Assembly (NCBI GenBank): GCA_006538405.1
Contig: BJKQ01000011.1
Span: forward strand, 266,001-330,000
DNA: 64,000 nt
From: Hansfordia pulvinata
Lineage: Eukaryota > Ascomycota > Sordariomycetes > Xylariales
Direction of reading: 5' to 3'
Shown here: one piece after another, positions 1-14,100 of the stretch
How the letters are laid out: the number at the start of each line of letters is the position of its first letter
Numbering within the stretch: the first letter of the stretch is position 1
Made by a program: the position numbers and the translations under genes
The notes under the pieces: generated by a model
Databases searched by the model: none
Told to the model about the DNA's origin: nothing
What the model saw: the letters and a program-made list of their open reading frames with translations, nothing else

Positions 1-3000
1 AATGTAAGGCTTACCGTCCCTAAACACATGGCCAGGTGGGCATCGGACCTGTGGCGAGTGCTGGTGCTCCATCAGATTGTTCATCGTACGGAGAGCGGGG
101 TGGGCGCGGAGCCATCTCAGTGGTGGAATTCTAAGGCGTTTCCATTTGAATCGTGAGGTGTGCCCCCGAGGGTGGCGAGGTGCACCCGCGCGAGCGCGCG
201 GCTATGTCCCGCCGCTTCCCGGCCGCGGTTTGATGACGGCGGTGGTCTAACGGGATACATCGTAGGTATGGAACAAAGTTACTCGACTCGTCATCAAGAC
301 AGTTGCGTACGTGTAGTGCCCACCTCCACGAGGGACGCCCGACCTGCCGCGAACGGCACTTCTGCGACGGCCCTGCTTGACTTTAGGACCGCGAGCGTCG
401 TCGGGGCGCGGCGTGGTCTACGGGTACAGGCGAGCTGCGACACGGGTGACTGACTGGCTGCTAACGTTAGAGACTCTCGCCCTGGTGATTCGGTTTCTTC
501 AGTGGCTCTGGAACATTGGGGTGGCCAGGAGCAATGGCCCTGGAAGACCAAGACGAGACAACATGTCGCAGGTACCGTCCACTGCCATCTGCCCGTACCT
601 GTGCGAGCGCGATAGTATGCGTGACCAGAGCCGACGCAGAGGTCTGCCCGGGGCCACCAACAGTATGGAAGCACACTCATGCTGTGAACCTGGAGTGAGG
701 TGTGGAGGAATAGTAAGTGCTTCCTGACGAGGAAAAGGCGACGGTGGCGGCGGAGACGATAATGTGGAGGACATACGGGAAGAGAGAGATCGATGAAATT
801 GAAAAGGGTATGCTGCCAGCCATTGAACTCATGTTCAACACCAGACACCGACAAGGCCGGCTCGCGTGCTGGAACCCAAGATACCGATAGAACTCGCAGC
901 CGTTGTCTCTCTGGGCCTTTGAACCCTGCCCTCATCACACACACAGACACATGGCATCCCACTGTCAAATCCAACCGTACGTACCGTGGAGCCAAACCTG
1001 TAGACCTGTACGCGTCTCGTACGGTACGAGTATCCGTATCTTCATGTGCGGACTAGCCGAGCGCCGAAATCAAAGGGTTCTGGGCTATCCCGGCACAGAG
1101 GCACAGAGACCCCTGGTTAGCGAGCCTGTGCGAGTAATGATGGGTGATATTTACCCGGTCTATTAGTCCACTCGGCCCCCCCTCGATGCCGATCAAGCAC
1201 AAGGGTCTCGAGTCTTCTTTTTGGTCGCTGTGGGCGCCGTTTCCCGTCAGCCTTGCCGCGGCAGAAAGAGGCCTTCGAGGGAATGAAATACCAGAGAGCA
1301 AAACACGGACACAGGCGAGTCTACTACAGCTGTCGGGCTGCCCCTTGTAATCTGAATACGGCCGCCCCGCCACTTACCTGGGTTCGCAATCTCAGACACG
1401 ATGAGGCGGCAACTTTGAGACCAGGGCCGAGTCTCCAAGGGCCCCGAGTATGTCTTCCGAATGCCAGCACGCCGTTGAACAGGCAAATTCTCATGTTTAG
1501 TTCCGCTGTTCACCTCGAGAGACGCCAATAGCCAGCTCTGTGGTCCGGCGAAATCTCGCGAGCCGATGCCCCGGGCCGACCCAAGCTCTCGAGACGGCCT
1601 CATCTGCCCTACCACCAAGTGAGTGCCTGCCCTCCTCCTGCGGGCCCGACAGGTGGGGCCAGGCTGCGAATACTCGTTCCCGTATCGCGGGTGCGCGGGT
1701 CTGAATCAATCACTGTACGGTACGAAGATGCGCGCTGACAGGACGCAGTTGGCCTTTACCCCTAAAGGGCAGCTTTTCTTGTTATCCTTCCCGGCCCATC
1801 TGGACGGCCCAGCCACCCAGAGTCAGCGGTACCCATAGTATCTGGGAGTAGATTTGCAGACTGTTGCCGCACGAGTAAGCCTCGGTGATTCCACACTGTG
1901 ATGGTCGAGGCAGTTAGGTTCTTCTGTTGCTTTCGCTCACGCTCCAGGGACAGACAGGGCGAGGCATGAGAAATCGCGGGGAAGCCCGAATAGGTACCTA
2001 CCTGGTATCTACCTGACGCATTGTCCCGTCAGTCAGGTGGCTGTAGTCGACCCTACTCGCGCAAGAAGAGAGACAGAACAGAGTTTTGAAGTTCGCGACA
2101 AGATGGGTTGCCATGGCGGCGCTGTTGTCGACGAGGCTTGCCGGCGCGCGCATGAGATCCGAGCAGCCACAATCCCGGCCAGGCTTCATGCACGGGTCCA
2201 AGCGGGTTGCGCGGGCGGCAAAATACAATCCAATACTCGTACGCTTGACGGAGGTGAGAGGTGGGCAGCAATCACCTGCGGGCTTGGGACCTCCTAACTC
2301 CGTGCCTTGGGCACATGTACAGATGTAACTTAGGTATCTAGAAATCAGGGACTTGCGACGGCAGGGCGATCCACGGGCCGCCTCTGGCCTGAGTGAGGTC
2401 CAAGGTACCTTGGGTAGAAACACTCCCACCTCACAGTGGTCGCGTCTTCTCGTACCGGTACGCGAAGCGCGCTCAGGGGCAAGCCAACTTTAGAAATGAT
2501 CAATCTGGCAGCTTCTGCACGGGGGCCCCCATGCCGTCGCACGCCACTCATCCAGACGGAGAATCGGGGCTGCGACTGTACCTGAGCATCGGTCAGGTCG
2601 GTCAAGTACCTCTACATCGGATGCGTGGTGCATTGGGGTCAGAAGAAGGAGGTAGATGCTCATTTCTGAGGTACTCAAAACTTCGAAGGCACGCATCACT
2701 CTGTCAAGCCCGCACGTACAAGAACTCGTGTTTGAAGAGCCTCCGGCCTATCCGAGTGGACATTAGTAAACCTCAGCAGTGAAGAGCACACGAGTGTCGA
2801 CCTGATCCCGCCCCCTCCCACACAATCCCATCCACATCCCCCATGCGGCCCAGCCAGAATGGGGAGAACTGCAGCACTCGTACTCATACATGGCATACGG
2901 GCATAGGCAGCAAGTGTACAGAGACTGGGGCAATGAAGTGATGGTAATCAGATCACCTATGGCCCTCGCGGTGCCTTTCGCCCACTCCCGTAGCATCACT

Positions 3001-4202
3001 ATCGGTCGCTCTTCACACGAGCACGAGTACTGGATACCCGCCTCTCATACAGAGTACCTGTTTACTGAGTGGCTAAGGCATGTGCCTTTTCAGAGTCCAG
3101 TGTTCAGATTACCCCTGCCAGGGCTCGACCCGCCATGTGTATCTACATGTAGATACACAGGTACTCGTACCTGCCCTGTGAGCAATAATGTGTTCATCTG
3201 CACCGCGACTGCCGCACCTATTGGGGGTAATAAGGGGGCACTCAGATCCGCGACCGCTCTCTGGTCGGGCAGGTACTCGTACTTCCAGCCCACCTCGGAG
3301 CGGGCTTGACCTGCTCATGAGTGCTAGATGTACCCGTACCTACGAGCTACCCTAGGTGGTAACTTGCATGAATTGATTAGCCTGGCGGAGGCGCTGCAAC
3401 GGATTGGATCGGACGGGGTCCCAGTGGAGGACACCCAGAGCCCCCGTCCGTTCACTGTACGAGTGTACCGAGTGAAAGCAGCCCCCAGCCCCAGCATGCG
3501 CAGCACTGCCTGCAGGCGTGTCGCTCGCTCGCCATCCCCGTCGCCCGCGTGCAGGGCTAACTTGGTTCCAGCTAGTAGTACGTCCAGCCAGCCAGCCAGC
3601 CAGCCACCCTCTCCGGCGACTCGACCTTAGTACCTGCCAGACTCTCCTCGACTCCTTCAACACCATCTCCACCAACTCCGCCCTATCCGCCTCGGCGACG
3701 ACCAGGACAACAACGCCGCTGCCCGCCTTCACCCACGACAGAAACGGCGACACACGTCCCTTCGAAGGTCCGACTCATGCGCTGCCGCTGAATGCTCGAA
3801 TTGGCTTTGGACAGCCCGCTCGCCTTCGAATCTCGACCACGACGCGACCCGCTCCAGGCTCCTTGTCCGTCAGGCCAGGTTGGCGCCTCGCAAAGTTTCT
3901 TGTACTCGCTCGCTTCGACTCGCCAAACTTGAACATCGCCCACTCGCGTCTTTCGTTCATTCCGTCTCCATGAGAAACTAACAGTCCTCCGACGCTGGAT
4001 CTGCTCGACGACGGCCCTGCCTGCTCCTGCTCCCGCTCCCGCCGTCTCGAGACTGGCATTGGCTCCCATACCGAACCTGAGGATCGTCTTCTTAGCACGC
4101 CTGCGCGCGAACGTCTCGTCCAAGGTGCTGTCAAGATCATCCGACACCCAAGTTGGCACAGACTACAGGGGTTGAACGGGCTCTGCCCGCCTTTCCCTCA
4201 TC
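1..4202. other. Gene-free left flank and flippase leader
   Basis: No reading frame here has a recognisable domain, consistent codon use or a splice-supported exon chain. The stretch holds four copies of the octamer TACGAGTA/TACTCGTA (near 1025, 2234, 3162 and 3274), a perfect 24-bp palindrome at 3136-3159, and a short CAGC tandem run near 3584-3606. From about 3540 the plus strand becomes pyrimidine-rich, as is usual for the promoter and 5' leader of a fungal housekeeping gene, here the flippase starting at 4203. Confidence 0.6.
3136..3159. repeat. Perfect 24-bp palindrome
   Basis: TGTGTATCTACA is followed directly by its own reverse complement, with no spacer. Two bases further on lies a GTACTCGTAC word that contains the enriched octamer. 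The flanking bases (A on the left, G on the right) end the symmetry. Confidence 0.9.
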
Positions 4203-7200
4203 ATGACACAAGGCGATGCCGACGCCGCCGCCAACACCGCAGGCACCGGCACACCCCCTCCGCCTCCGCCGCCACCACCTCCGAGGTCCAACACCGAAGG
4301 GGGCACGAATCGGTCAAGATGGGCCACCAGAAGACTGACCGTCAAAAGCAGCGGCGTCAAGCGGTTATCCATCATGAAGAGGAAACACACAAAGACATTT
4401 TCCATGGAAAAGAAGAGACAGTCCGGTGGCAGTGCGACGTTGCGTAACGACGATACGGCCACTGCCGACGGCAACAACGACGGTAGCATAGACGGCGACG
4501 ACGACGACGGCGGCCGGTCTCTGTACTTCAACCTCCCGTTGCCTCCGCACATGAAGGACGAGGAAGGTCACCCGATAAACACCTACCACAGGAATAAGAT
4601 CAGGACAGCAAAGTACACCCCTCTCTCCTTCATCCCCAAAAACTTGTGGTTCCAATTCCACCAAGTTGCAAACATTTTCTTCCTTTTCGTCGACATCCTC
4701 ATTGTAAGTTCTAGCCTTCATCATCCGCTGTATCGCGGCGCGTATCCATACGGATCGGCATCTCACAAATTTAGTTCTTTCCCATCTTCGGAGGCACGAA
4801 CCCCGGACTCAATCTTGTCCCTCTCATTGTCATTGTTGTTCTCACCGCCATCAAGGACGCCATCGAAGACTACCGGCGCACCGTCCTCGACCAGGAGCTC
4901 AACAACGTCCCCGTCCACCGCCTCCTTGGGTGGAACAATGTCAATGTCGAGGAGGACAATGTGTCACTCTGGCGCAGGTTCAAGAAGGGCAACTCGAGGT
5001 TCTTCGGCGCTGGCTGGCGCCTCACCCAAAAGATGTGGACCAAGCCCACTGGCCCTATTCAGGACTCTGCCGACCCCCGGCCATCTTTCGAGAGTAAAGC
5101 CCCCGACGGCGCCGACATGTTCTCCCCGCACACCGACAGAACCTCGTTCATCTCGACCCACGAGATGACACCCGTGCCCTCTCCTATGCCCAAGCGACAG
5201 CCTGACACCATTGACTTTGCCGACCGACCGGATTCGGAGCTCTCTTACGACCCCAAGGAACAGGAGATTCTTTCGCGTGTCAAGGGCGACCTGATCAACC
5301 CGGAGATCAAGCCTACTGGCAACCCCCGCTTCCACAAGGACGCGTGGAAGAGCATCCAGGTCGGCGATTTTGTTCGCCTCTACAACGACGAGGAGATTCC
5401 CGCCGACATTGTTGTCCTCTCGACCTCGGATGCCGACGGCGCCTGCTATGTCGAAACAAAGAACTTGGATGGAGAGACCAACTTGAAGATCCGCTCCGCG
5501 TTGCGTTGCGGCCGGACGATCAAGCACGCCCGCGACTGCGAGAGAGCTCAGTTTGAGATTGACAGCGAGCCGCCCCAGCCCAACCTGTACAAGTACAACG
5601 GCGCCATCAAATGGCAGCAGGACATTCCGCGTTTGGGGCCCAGAGAAATGTCGGAGCCCATCTCCATCGAGAACATGCTTCTCCGCGGCTGCAACTTGCG
5701 CAACACGGACTGGATCTTGGGCGTGGTCGTCTTCACCGGCCCCGACACGAAGATCATGCAGAACGCCGGTATCACCCCCAGCAAGAGAGCCCGCATTGCT
5801 CGCGAACTCAACTTCAATGTTCTGTGCAATTTCGCCATCCTTTTCATCATGTGTCTGGTGTCGGCACTCGTCAACGGTTCGTCCTGGGCAAAGCACGACG
5901 CGTCTCTCTCATGGTTTGAGTTCGGCTCTATTGGTGGTTCTGCTCCTATGAGTGGTTTCATCACCTTCTGGGCCGCGCTCATTGTCTTCCAGAACTTGGT
6001 GCCCATCTCACTGTACATCTCTCTTGAAATCGTCCGCACCCTACAAGCAGTTTTCATCTACAGCGACGTCGAGATGTACTACGATAAGATCGACTACCCC
6101 TGCATTCCGAAATCCTGGAACATTTCTGACGATCTCGGCCAAATCGAGTACATCTTCTCCGACAAGACGGGTACCTTGACTCAGAACGCCATGGAGTTCA
6201 AGAAGGCGACCATCAACGGCCAACCATACGGCGAGGCGTACACCGAAGCCCAGGCCGGTATGCAAAAGCGTCTTGGTATTGACACCGTTGCTGAAGGGGC
6301 CAAGGCTCGCCGGGAGATTGCCGAGGGCAAAGTCCGCGCCCTGTCAGGTCTTCGCAGACTGCACGACAACCCCTATCTGCACGGCGACGACATGACCTTC
6401 GTCGCGCCCGATTTCGTCGATGATCTTACTGGAGAGTCCGGCAAAGAACAGAAGGATGCCAACGAGCTGTTCATGCTTGCCCTCGCACTTTGCCACACAG
6501 TCATTGCTGAGCATTCCCCGGCGACCCTCCCTCTATCGAGTACAAGGCCCAGTCTCCCGACGAAGCGGCTCTGGTATCCACTGCCCGTGACATGGGCTTC
6601 ACGGTGCTGGGCTCGAACCCCGAAGGAATCAAGCTCAGTGTCATGGGTGAGGAGCGACACTATCCCATCCTGAATACGATCGAGTTCAACTCTAGCCGAA
6701 AGCGCATGACCTCTATTGTCAGGATGCCTGACAACCGTATCGTCATGTTCTGCAAGGGCGCAGACAGTATCATCTATTCGCGCCTGAAGAGAGGAGAGCA
6801 GGCCGAGCTTCGCAAGACGACGGCAGAGCATCTCGAAATGTTTGCTCGAGAAGGTCTCAGAACGTTGTGTATTGCGCAGCGTGTTCTCAGCGAGAGAGAG
6901 TACAACGAGTGGCGCGCCGAGCACGACAAGGCTGCCACTGCCCTGACCAACCGCGAGGAGAAGCTGGAAGAGGTGGCCGACAAGATCGAGCAGGACTTCA
7001 CTCTCATTGGCGGCACAGCCATTGAGGACCGCCTGCAGGAAGGTGTCCCTGATGCGATCGCCCTGCTGGCCGCCGGTGGTATCAAGCTCTGGGTCCTCAC
7101 GGGTGACAAGGTGGAAACGGCTATCAACATTGGATTCTCATGCAACCTTCTGAACAACGACATGGAACTCATCCAGCTCAAAGTCGACGAGGACGAGAGT

Positions 7201-9078
7201 GGGAATACTCCCGACTCTGTCTTTTTGGAGACTATGGAAAAGGAACTCGACAAGAGACTGGCAGACTTCGGCTTGACTGGCGGCGACACGGATTTGGCTG
7301 CGGCGAGAAAAGACCACGAACCCCCGGCCCCCACGCACGCTCTTATCGTCGACGGCTTCACCCTGCGATGGGTGCTCGACGACTCTCTCAAGCAGAAGTT
7401 CTTGCTCCTGGGCAAGCAGTGCAAGTCGGTCCTCTGCTGTCGTGTCAGTCCTGCTCAGAAAGCCGCTGTTGTGGGCATGGTCAAGACGGGTCTAGATGTC
7501 ATGACGCTCTCGATCGGCGACGGTGCCAACGATGTCGCCATGATTCAGGAAGCGGACGTTGGTGTCGGTATTGCTGGTGTCGAAGGTCGTCAGGCTGTCA
7601 TGTCTGCAGATTTCGCCATTGCTCAGTTCAGGTTCCTGGAACGCTTGGTGCTCGTCCACGGTCGTTGGTCCTACCGAAGATTGGCTGAGGCCATCTCTAA
7701 CTTCTTCTACAAGAACATCATCTGGACATTCACCATTTTCTGGTACCAGTGCTTCTGCGACTTCGACATCACCTACGTCATGGACATCACCTACATCTTG
7801 TTCTTCAACCTGTTCTTTACTTCCCTGCCGCCTATCATCATGGGTATCTTTGACCAGGACGTCTCGGACGCCGTCTCTCTAGCCGTCCCTCAACTGTATC
7901 GCCGTGGTATTGAGCGTCTTGAGTGGACGCAGATCAAGTTCTGGTAAGTCTTCGCCTCTTCAAAGTTGCCGCATGATTCCGCTAACATTATCCATAGGGC
8001 ATACATGGTCGACGGTCTTTACCAGAGTGTGATTGGCTTCTTCATCCCCTACCTCACGTTCCAGGCCACCTTCGTCACCAGCAACGGACTTGATGATCTT
8101 GAACGACTCCGACTCGGCACCTACATCGCGCACCCCTCGGTCATCACTATCAACCTGTACATTCTCATCAACACGTACAGATGGGATTGGTTGACTCTGC
8201 TCTGCATCACAATCAGTATTCTACTCATCTTCTTCTGGACTGGACTCTACACCTCGCTGCCCTACTCGTCTACCTTCTATGGTGCCGCCGTCGAAGTCTA
8301 CGGCGAAGCATCTTTTTGGGCTGTGTTATTCGTCACTCCCATCGTCTCCATCTTGCCTCGCTACTTCGTCAAGGCGATTCAGAAGGTGTACTTCCCTTAC
8401 GATGTCGATATTGTCCGCGAGCAGGTTGCCATGGGCCAGTTCGACCATCTGCCCCGACGCGAGCTGGACGACGACAAGAAGGCGAAGAAGCCCAAATCCT
8501 CCAGCAATTCCAAGAAGAGCGCATCGAGCTCCTTGGGATCACCTCGCAGAAGACGGCACCTAAAGACGGAGAGCCTGGACGAAGATCTCCGACCAATCTA
8601 CCCGCCCTCCGTCACCACATACAACGCGCACAGCCAGAACGGCAGCGACGGAACCAACTACACTCGGCATGAGCAGTCGTTGGACATGCATCGTCATGAC
8701 GAGGTCGAGGAGCACGACCACCTGTCTCCGCCTACCACGACCCCGGCCACGAAGCCTCCCACCACGCAGCGGGCGCGTCCTTCATTTGACCGGTTCCGTG
8801 CTTCAATGGATCAGGTGCGGCCCAGTTTCGAAGCGACCAATGAGTTCACGTCTGCTGCAATGTTAAGCCGCTTCGAATCCAGCCACACGGGGGCCTCCAA
8901 CAATAACAACAACGGCGCTGAAGGCGGCGGTATCGTGGAGCGGATACGGCGGCGGACACGAGGCAAGTCGATCAAGTCGCCTAAGATACCGACGGGCTTC
9001 AGCAATAAAGACGGCGGCAAAGACGACGGAAAAGACGGCGACAAAGACGGTGGCGACGGCGCCAATGAGCAGATCTGA
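4203..9078 (+). CDS. P4-type phospholipid flippase (DNF1/DNF2 class)
   Basis: This is a P4-ATPase that flips aminophospholipids or lysolipids to the cytosolic leaflet of the plasma membrane, endosomes or Golgi. Exons are 4203-4703, 4775-7943 and 7998-9078, joined by GTAAGT...TAG introns. The N-terminus is Pro-rich, then the family entry region (NLPLPPHMKDEEG) precedes TM1-2. The actuator motif DGETNLK lies near residue 398, the P4 signature PISL near 576, the phosphorylated Asp in DKTGT near 630 (bases 6161-6175) and GDGANDVAMI near 1081. Six C-terminal membrane segments are followed by a long basic, low-complexity tail. Total length is about 1583 residues, normal for fungal DNF1/2. Near 6508-6520 the frame drops by one base: the upstream frame reads ...HTVIAE, and the PGDPPSIEYKAQSPDEAA continuation is in the next frame. 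No intron fits, so one base appears to be missing. The DNF class is inferred from the N-terminal motif and length. Confidence 0.93.
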
Positions 9079-11111
9079 TAAGAGCCTGGTCCTGCTCAAC
9101 TTCTGTATAATATCCCAGTACTCTGCATTCCATCGATGCCGCTCGACAACATGTCCTCCTTGGAGAGAGACCCGAAGCGCCGATGCACGATTTTCCTACG
9201 AGCAATCTACGATACACCAACTTGTTTTTTTCTCATTCTTTTCCATCTTGGCTCCATTCGGCTGCTCGCTCGAACCCGACCGCTACGACCAGGACACCCT
9301 TTAGGCCTGGTTGGTCTCTTTTGATTTCTTTGCGTTGATTTCGAAAGGCGTTGGCGTCAAAGAAGGCGTACTATCTACGTGTCTGATCTGGCCGCCTTGC
9401 ATAACATTGGTTCTAGCCAAATTTCTCGGCTGTGCACGACGAGAGCCGGCAGCGCATGACACGGTCATCGTGCTGAAACGCAGCATGCTCAGGTGCGCGA
9501 GCACTGCGCGCAAGATCTGCATCATTGTTACCTAGCATTGGGCAGCAGGAACTGTTTGTTTCATCACTGTTTTCTTCCAGGCATTTTCAGGGTGGCGGCG
9601 TTTTCAGAGAGGGGGTGTCGAAAGACTTCCTGGACTGGCCGGCGCGGCGGCTTTCCAGGGGGAGTTGAATCGATCCGGGCTTGTTGACTTGGCGGTCGAA
9701 TGAAGTGTTGATGGTGGAAACGAGTCCTGCCAGTGTACATAATCTCCTTTACCTCGGATGGGGTTTGAGGAGAAGGCAGAGGCACGTCAAATTGTGGGGG
9801 GTAAGGGTTGTTGGTTTGATGTTGGTAGAGTAGCGATCGCTTCCCCTTTCTCGTTCGAGTTTCGAGTTTCTTGTGTGTTCTCTTCCCTTGTCCTTCCGTA
9901 TCTTACTCGTCACCCTCGCTATGTTGGCTTTTCCCCTTGCGCTCTATCTTGGAGACGACACTCAATGGCCAATGAACACGGGGAAGAAGTAGTGAAAATT
10001 GAATCTGTTAAAGCATCTTCTGAGTTCTCTGCTGTTCTCTTGTGAGTGAGTGGTCGCGGCACTGTTCACACAAGCGGGCCATGTTAAGCAAACGAGTCAG
10101 GGTATTCATTGACTGGCCGTGATGCGATGGGTCAGGCACCTACCTAGTCATGCCCTTGCGCACCGCTTCTGCGTACAACCTGCGTCTCCTGATCCACAGA
10201 GATCGTACCCGAATCGCCTGCATTCGATTGACTTGCCGTCTCTGAGAGTGGGTTGAGTCGCATCTACAGTGCGCGCGCTACCTGTAGATAACTTCTACCT
10301 ACTTACATAAGTGAGCAATCGCACGTACCTCGAGATGCTGAGTTGGTTCGGACGCTTGAAAGCTTCCAGGTCGGCATCTCATCTGCGTACCTGACCTAGG
10401 TAAATGACAGGTCGGAGAAGTTACTGAAGGCAGGCGGGCTCCCATACCAAGTAGGGCGTTCGCTCCTGCCGAAGAACAATTGGATGGTCTGAGTCATTGT
10501 ACGTACCTTAGGTAATGTTCCTACCTTACCTACCCTGGTAGACACCGCTGTGGCGGGAGACACTGAGGTACGTTCCGTGAGACCTGACCTCTTCAAGATA
10601 CAACGTCCTCTTACCACACCTGCTTTCGAGTGATGTGGACATTCGAAGTACTCTCTGTATTTGCTTTTCTCCGGGTTCCCGCGCGGAATGACAGCTACAT
10701 GAGTACTACATGTATTGACTCCATCTCCTTCACCCACATCACATCCAGGTTCGCCTCGATTCGGGATGAGAAGATGATCAAGTATCTAAGGTAAGTGCTG
10801 ACCCGCACGATCGCGCGTGGAATTTGACCACTGTCCCTTGGCTCCCAGCGCCTGCGCGACGACCACAGGCCTTGATACGGCTTGATCCCCTTTACCTCTT
10901 CGTCCTATCCTCCGTCTGCTGACACAACCCATCTCTCGTCTCCACGATACAAAAGACATGGCTTCATCTGGCCGGTTGTTTGCCCCCCTCGCATCTCAAC
11001 GACACATCGCAGCTACTTGCCGTCCCCAGGCCACCCCGTCCTGAAGGAAATGAAGCGTGTGGCAGCATGGATGAGACACACTCGCTGATGCGGCGTGGGG
11101 AAGGGCCCTTC
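9079..11111. other. Intergenic region, flippase to Cys-rich gene
   Basis: This holds the flippase 3' flank and the 3' flank of the convergent Cys-rich gene. I see no coding signal. Between about 10130 and 10560 there is a cluster of TACCTA/TAGGTA words, including CCTAGGTA near 10396. Confidence 0.55.
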
Positions 11112-14100
11112 TCAGCGGCGCAGCTCCTCCGTCTGCCACGCGCGGTGCCTGCGACCCTCGGCATCGTTGGCGCGCGAGGAGTCACGGCCCGTCTCGCGGT
11201 CTACGCGCACCCCCTCGCCGCGGGGCGACGAAGACGAAGACGACGACAAGTCACCGCGCCCGCCGGCTCTCAGCTCCTCGGTGTTCCAGCCGCGGTCACC
11301 AGAGCCTTGAACTCTGTCCCCAGCGTCGCCACCGCGCGTGCCCGCGTCCCGCTCTCCGCGAGCCGGGTCTCTCTCTCCCCGGCTGCCGCTCTCGCGTTCG
11401 CCGCGTTCGGATTCTCTCTCGCTGCGGTCAGAGTTTCTCTCGCCTCGTGTGGTCTCACGCTCAGAGCGGCCAGAACCGCCTCTCAGCTCCTCCGTGTTCC
11501 AGTCACGCCCGCCAGAGCCTCGACTTCTTCCTCCACGACCTGTGTCTCTCTCACGACCAGAGGTATCTCTGCCATCGCGGGTGGAGTCCCGTGGTTCTCG
11601 ACTGGCGTCTCTCTCGCCACGGGTGGTGTCCCTTTCACCCCGGGCGGTATCGCGCTCTGAGCGCTCGGAAACTCTCTCGTCACGGCCAGTGTCCCTTTCG
11701 CCACGGGAAGAAGTGTCCCTCTCGCTACGGGAAGAAGTGTCCCTTTCACTGCTGTCAGAGTCTCTCTCTCCGCGATGGGCGTTCCTCAGCTCTTCGGTGT
11801 CCCAGCCACGTTGCCCAGAGCCTTGGGTTCTGTCGCCCCGAGAAGTGTCCCTCTCCCCGCGACCGGTGTCCCTCTCCCCGCGACCGGTGTCCCGCTCTCT
11901 GCGTCCGGTGACCGTCTCACCACGAGTGCTCCCACGATCGGGACGTCCAGACTCCCTCTCTCCACGACCAGTTTCTCTGTGGCGAAGACCTCCGTCCACA
12001 GTTGTCTGGTTACCACCAGCCACAGTGCCGCGGTCGCAAGTGTACCCGGCAGGGCCGACGCTGCAGCCAGCAGGGAAGAAAGACGGACAGTACTCAAAGT
12101 CGACACATCCGCCGCCGTCACTGGGTCGAAGTTGGCAGTCCTGACCGACGAGGATCTCTCCGTGCGCGCAGCGGGGCGGGATCTCAAGAACGCAGTCGTT
12201 GGTGGCGCGGTCGAGGACAGCACCCTCGGGGCAACGGGCCTCGACACCGTCGGCACGACACCGGGTCCCGTCGAACACGAACCCGCGTTGGCAGCTGGGG
12301 TCTGTTGCCGACGCGCAGCTGCCATCACTGTCAAGGTGTGAGCCGGGAGGGCAGTGGGGTCGCTCCGGAGCGATGCAGGCAGTGCCATTGAAGCGCGAGC
12401 CGGAGGAGGAGTCGCAGGTGGGACGCTGGCTCGACACGCATCGGCCGCCTTCTCTCTCCATGTAACCTTCAGGGCAGGACCGCGGCTGGGTTGTTGAGAC
12501 GCATGTGCCATCGACCAGGGCGTGGCCCGCCGGGCAGCGCAGGCCTTCCGAAGCCAAGCAGCCGTCAGGCGTCAGGCGGTAGCCGGTTGGGCAGCGCGGG
12601 GTCACGGAGATGGAGACACAGTTGCCATTGCGCAGGACCGTGCCAGTCTCACGGCAAATGGGGGGCTCGCTGATGGCGCACTGGGCGTCGCTGTTCAGTG
12701 TCGATCCATCGGGGCAGCGAGGGGAGACCGTCTCGCCGTCGCCTCCGCCGATGCAGCGTGTGCCGTCGAACCGTGACCCTTCGCCACGGCAGGCTGGGGT
12801 GCTACCAGTCACACAATCGTCGCCATCACGCACGGAGCCCTCAGGACATCGGCCTTCGTGCTGTGCCGTCGAGGCGCATACGCGTCCGTCCCAGTGGAAG
12901 CCACCAGGAGGGCACGAAGGGGCATCGTGCGAGATGCAGCGGCCGCCACGGAGGATGGAGCCAGAGCCAGAGCAAGTAGCGCCGCCAGTGACGACACAGC
13001 GGTTGCCCGGTGCGGCGGTTGCGCCGTCGGGGCAGCGCGGGCGCTCGGCCAGGACGCACGAGCCGCTGCCGTCGTCGGCTGGGCGAGCGCCAGGGCCGGC
13101 AGCCTCGCAGCTCGGAGTCTCGGAGCGCTCGCAGCTTCGGCCATTGGTGGTGAGGCTGAAGCCTGAGGGACAATGGGCAGGGGGTTGGTGAACTTGTCGC
13201 AGGTTGTGCCATCAGTGCTGGTCGTGGTGCCGTCGGGGCACTGCCCCCCGTTGTCAGTCACACGGGACGAGCAGGTGCGCCCGTTCCAGGTCAAGTCGCG
13301 GGGACAACAGCGGCCGCCGTCACCAGACACTACCAGACCCTCGGGACACGAGGGCTCAGCGGAGCGCAGGCACGCGCCCGAAGATATCTGGGTGGTGCCG
13401 TCCGGGCAGCGCGGGGACTCAGTTGTGGAGGTGCAGACAGCGCCTGACGTGTCAAGCGTGCCCCACGCACACGAGGGTCGCTCGCGGACGACGCACTGCC
13501 CATCGTCGAAGGAAGAGGGCTCGGGGCAAGTGGGAGACTCGCGGCTCAGGCAGGCGGCGGCGGCGGCATCAAAGACGGCGCTGCCGCGGCAGGATGGGGG
13601 CGTCTCGCTGGCGCAAACGCCGTTGACGGGGCGGGATCCAGAGGGGCAGGCAGGGCGGGCATCGAGGGCGCAGACGCGGCCGGTGAAATGCTCGCCGTCC
13701 GGGCAGGTGGGGGCTTGGTCGAGACGCACGAGTGGCCATCGACAGTGTGGCCGGGGCCGCAGTCGGGCTGCTCGTCGCGAACGCAGTGGGAGCCGCGCAG
13801 GGCGGTACCATGGGGGCAGTAGGGGGGCTGGTCGTCGCGAGCGCAGGCGCCGCCCCTGAAAACGAGGCCGTCGCCGCACTCGGGGCTGCGGCGAAAGACG
13901 CAACTGTCGCCGGCGCGCCTTGACCCCTCGGGGCACTCGAGCACGTCCAGGACGCACTGCTGGCCGTTGAAGACGGTGCCGGCCGGGCAGCACTTCTGCC
14001 GGCCAGAGGCCTTGTCGGTGGCGGGCACGAGGGCGTCGAGGCTGAGCTTGGGCGTGTTCGAGTCGCAGCGGCCCGTGTCTCCCGCGAAGAGCGCTGGGCC

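Noticed and set aside
294..995. Long minus-strand open frame (233 codons) at the left edge
   Set aside because: No domain, mixed Cys/Trp/His-rich composition and overlapping open frames in other phases; looks like chance in GC-rich DNA.
6508..6520. Programmed ribosomal frameshift in the flippase
   Set aside because: No known slippery site and no precedent in P4-ATPases; three other genes show the same kind of one-base loss, so an artefact is more likely.
11338..12144. Plus-strand Ser/Pro/Arg open frame of 268 codons
   Set aside because: It is the antisense of the 21-bp repeat array in the Cys-rich gene tail; repeats keep all frames open.
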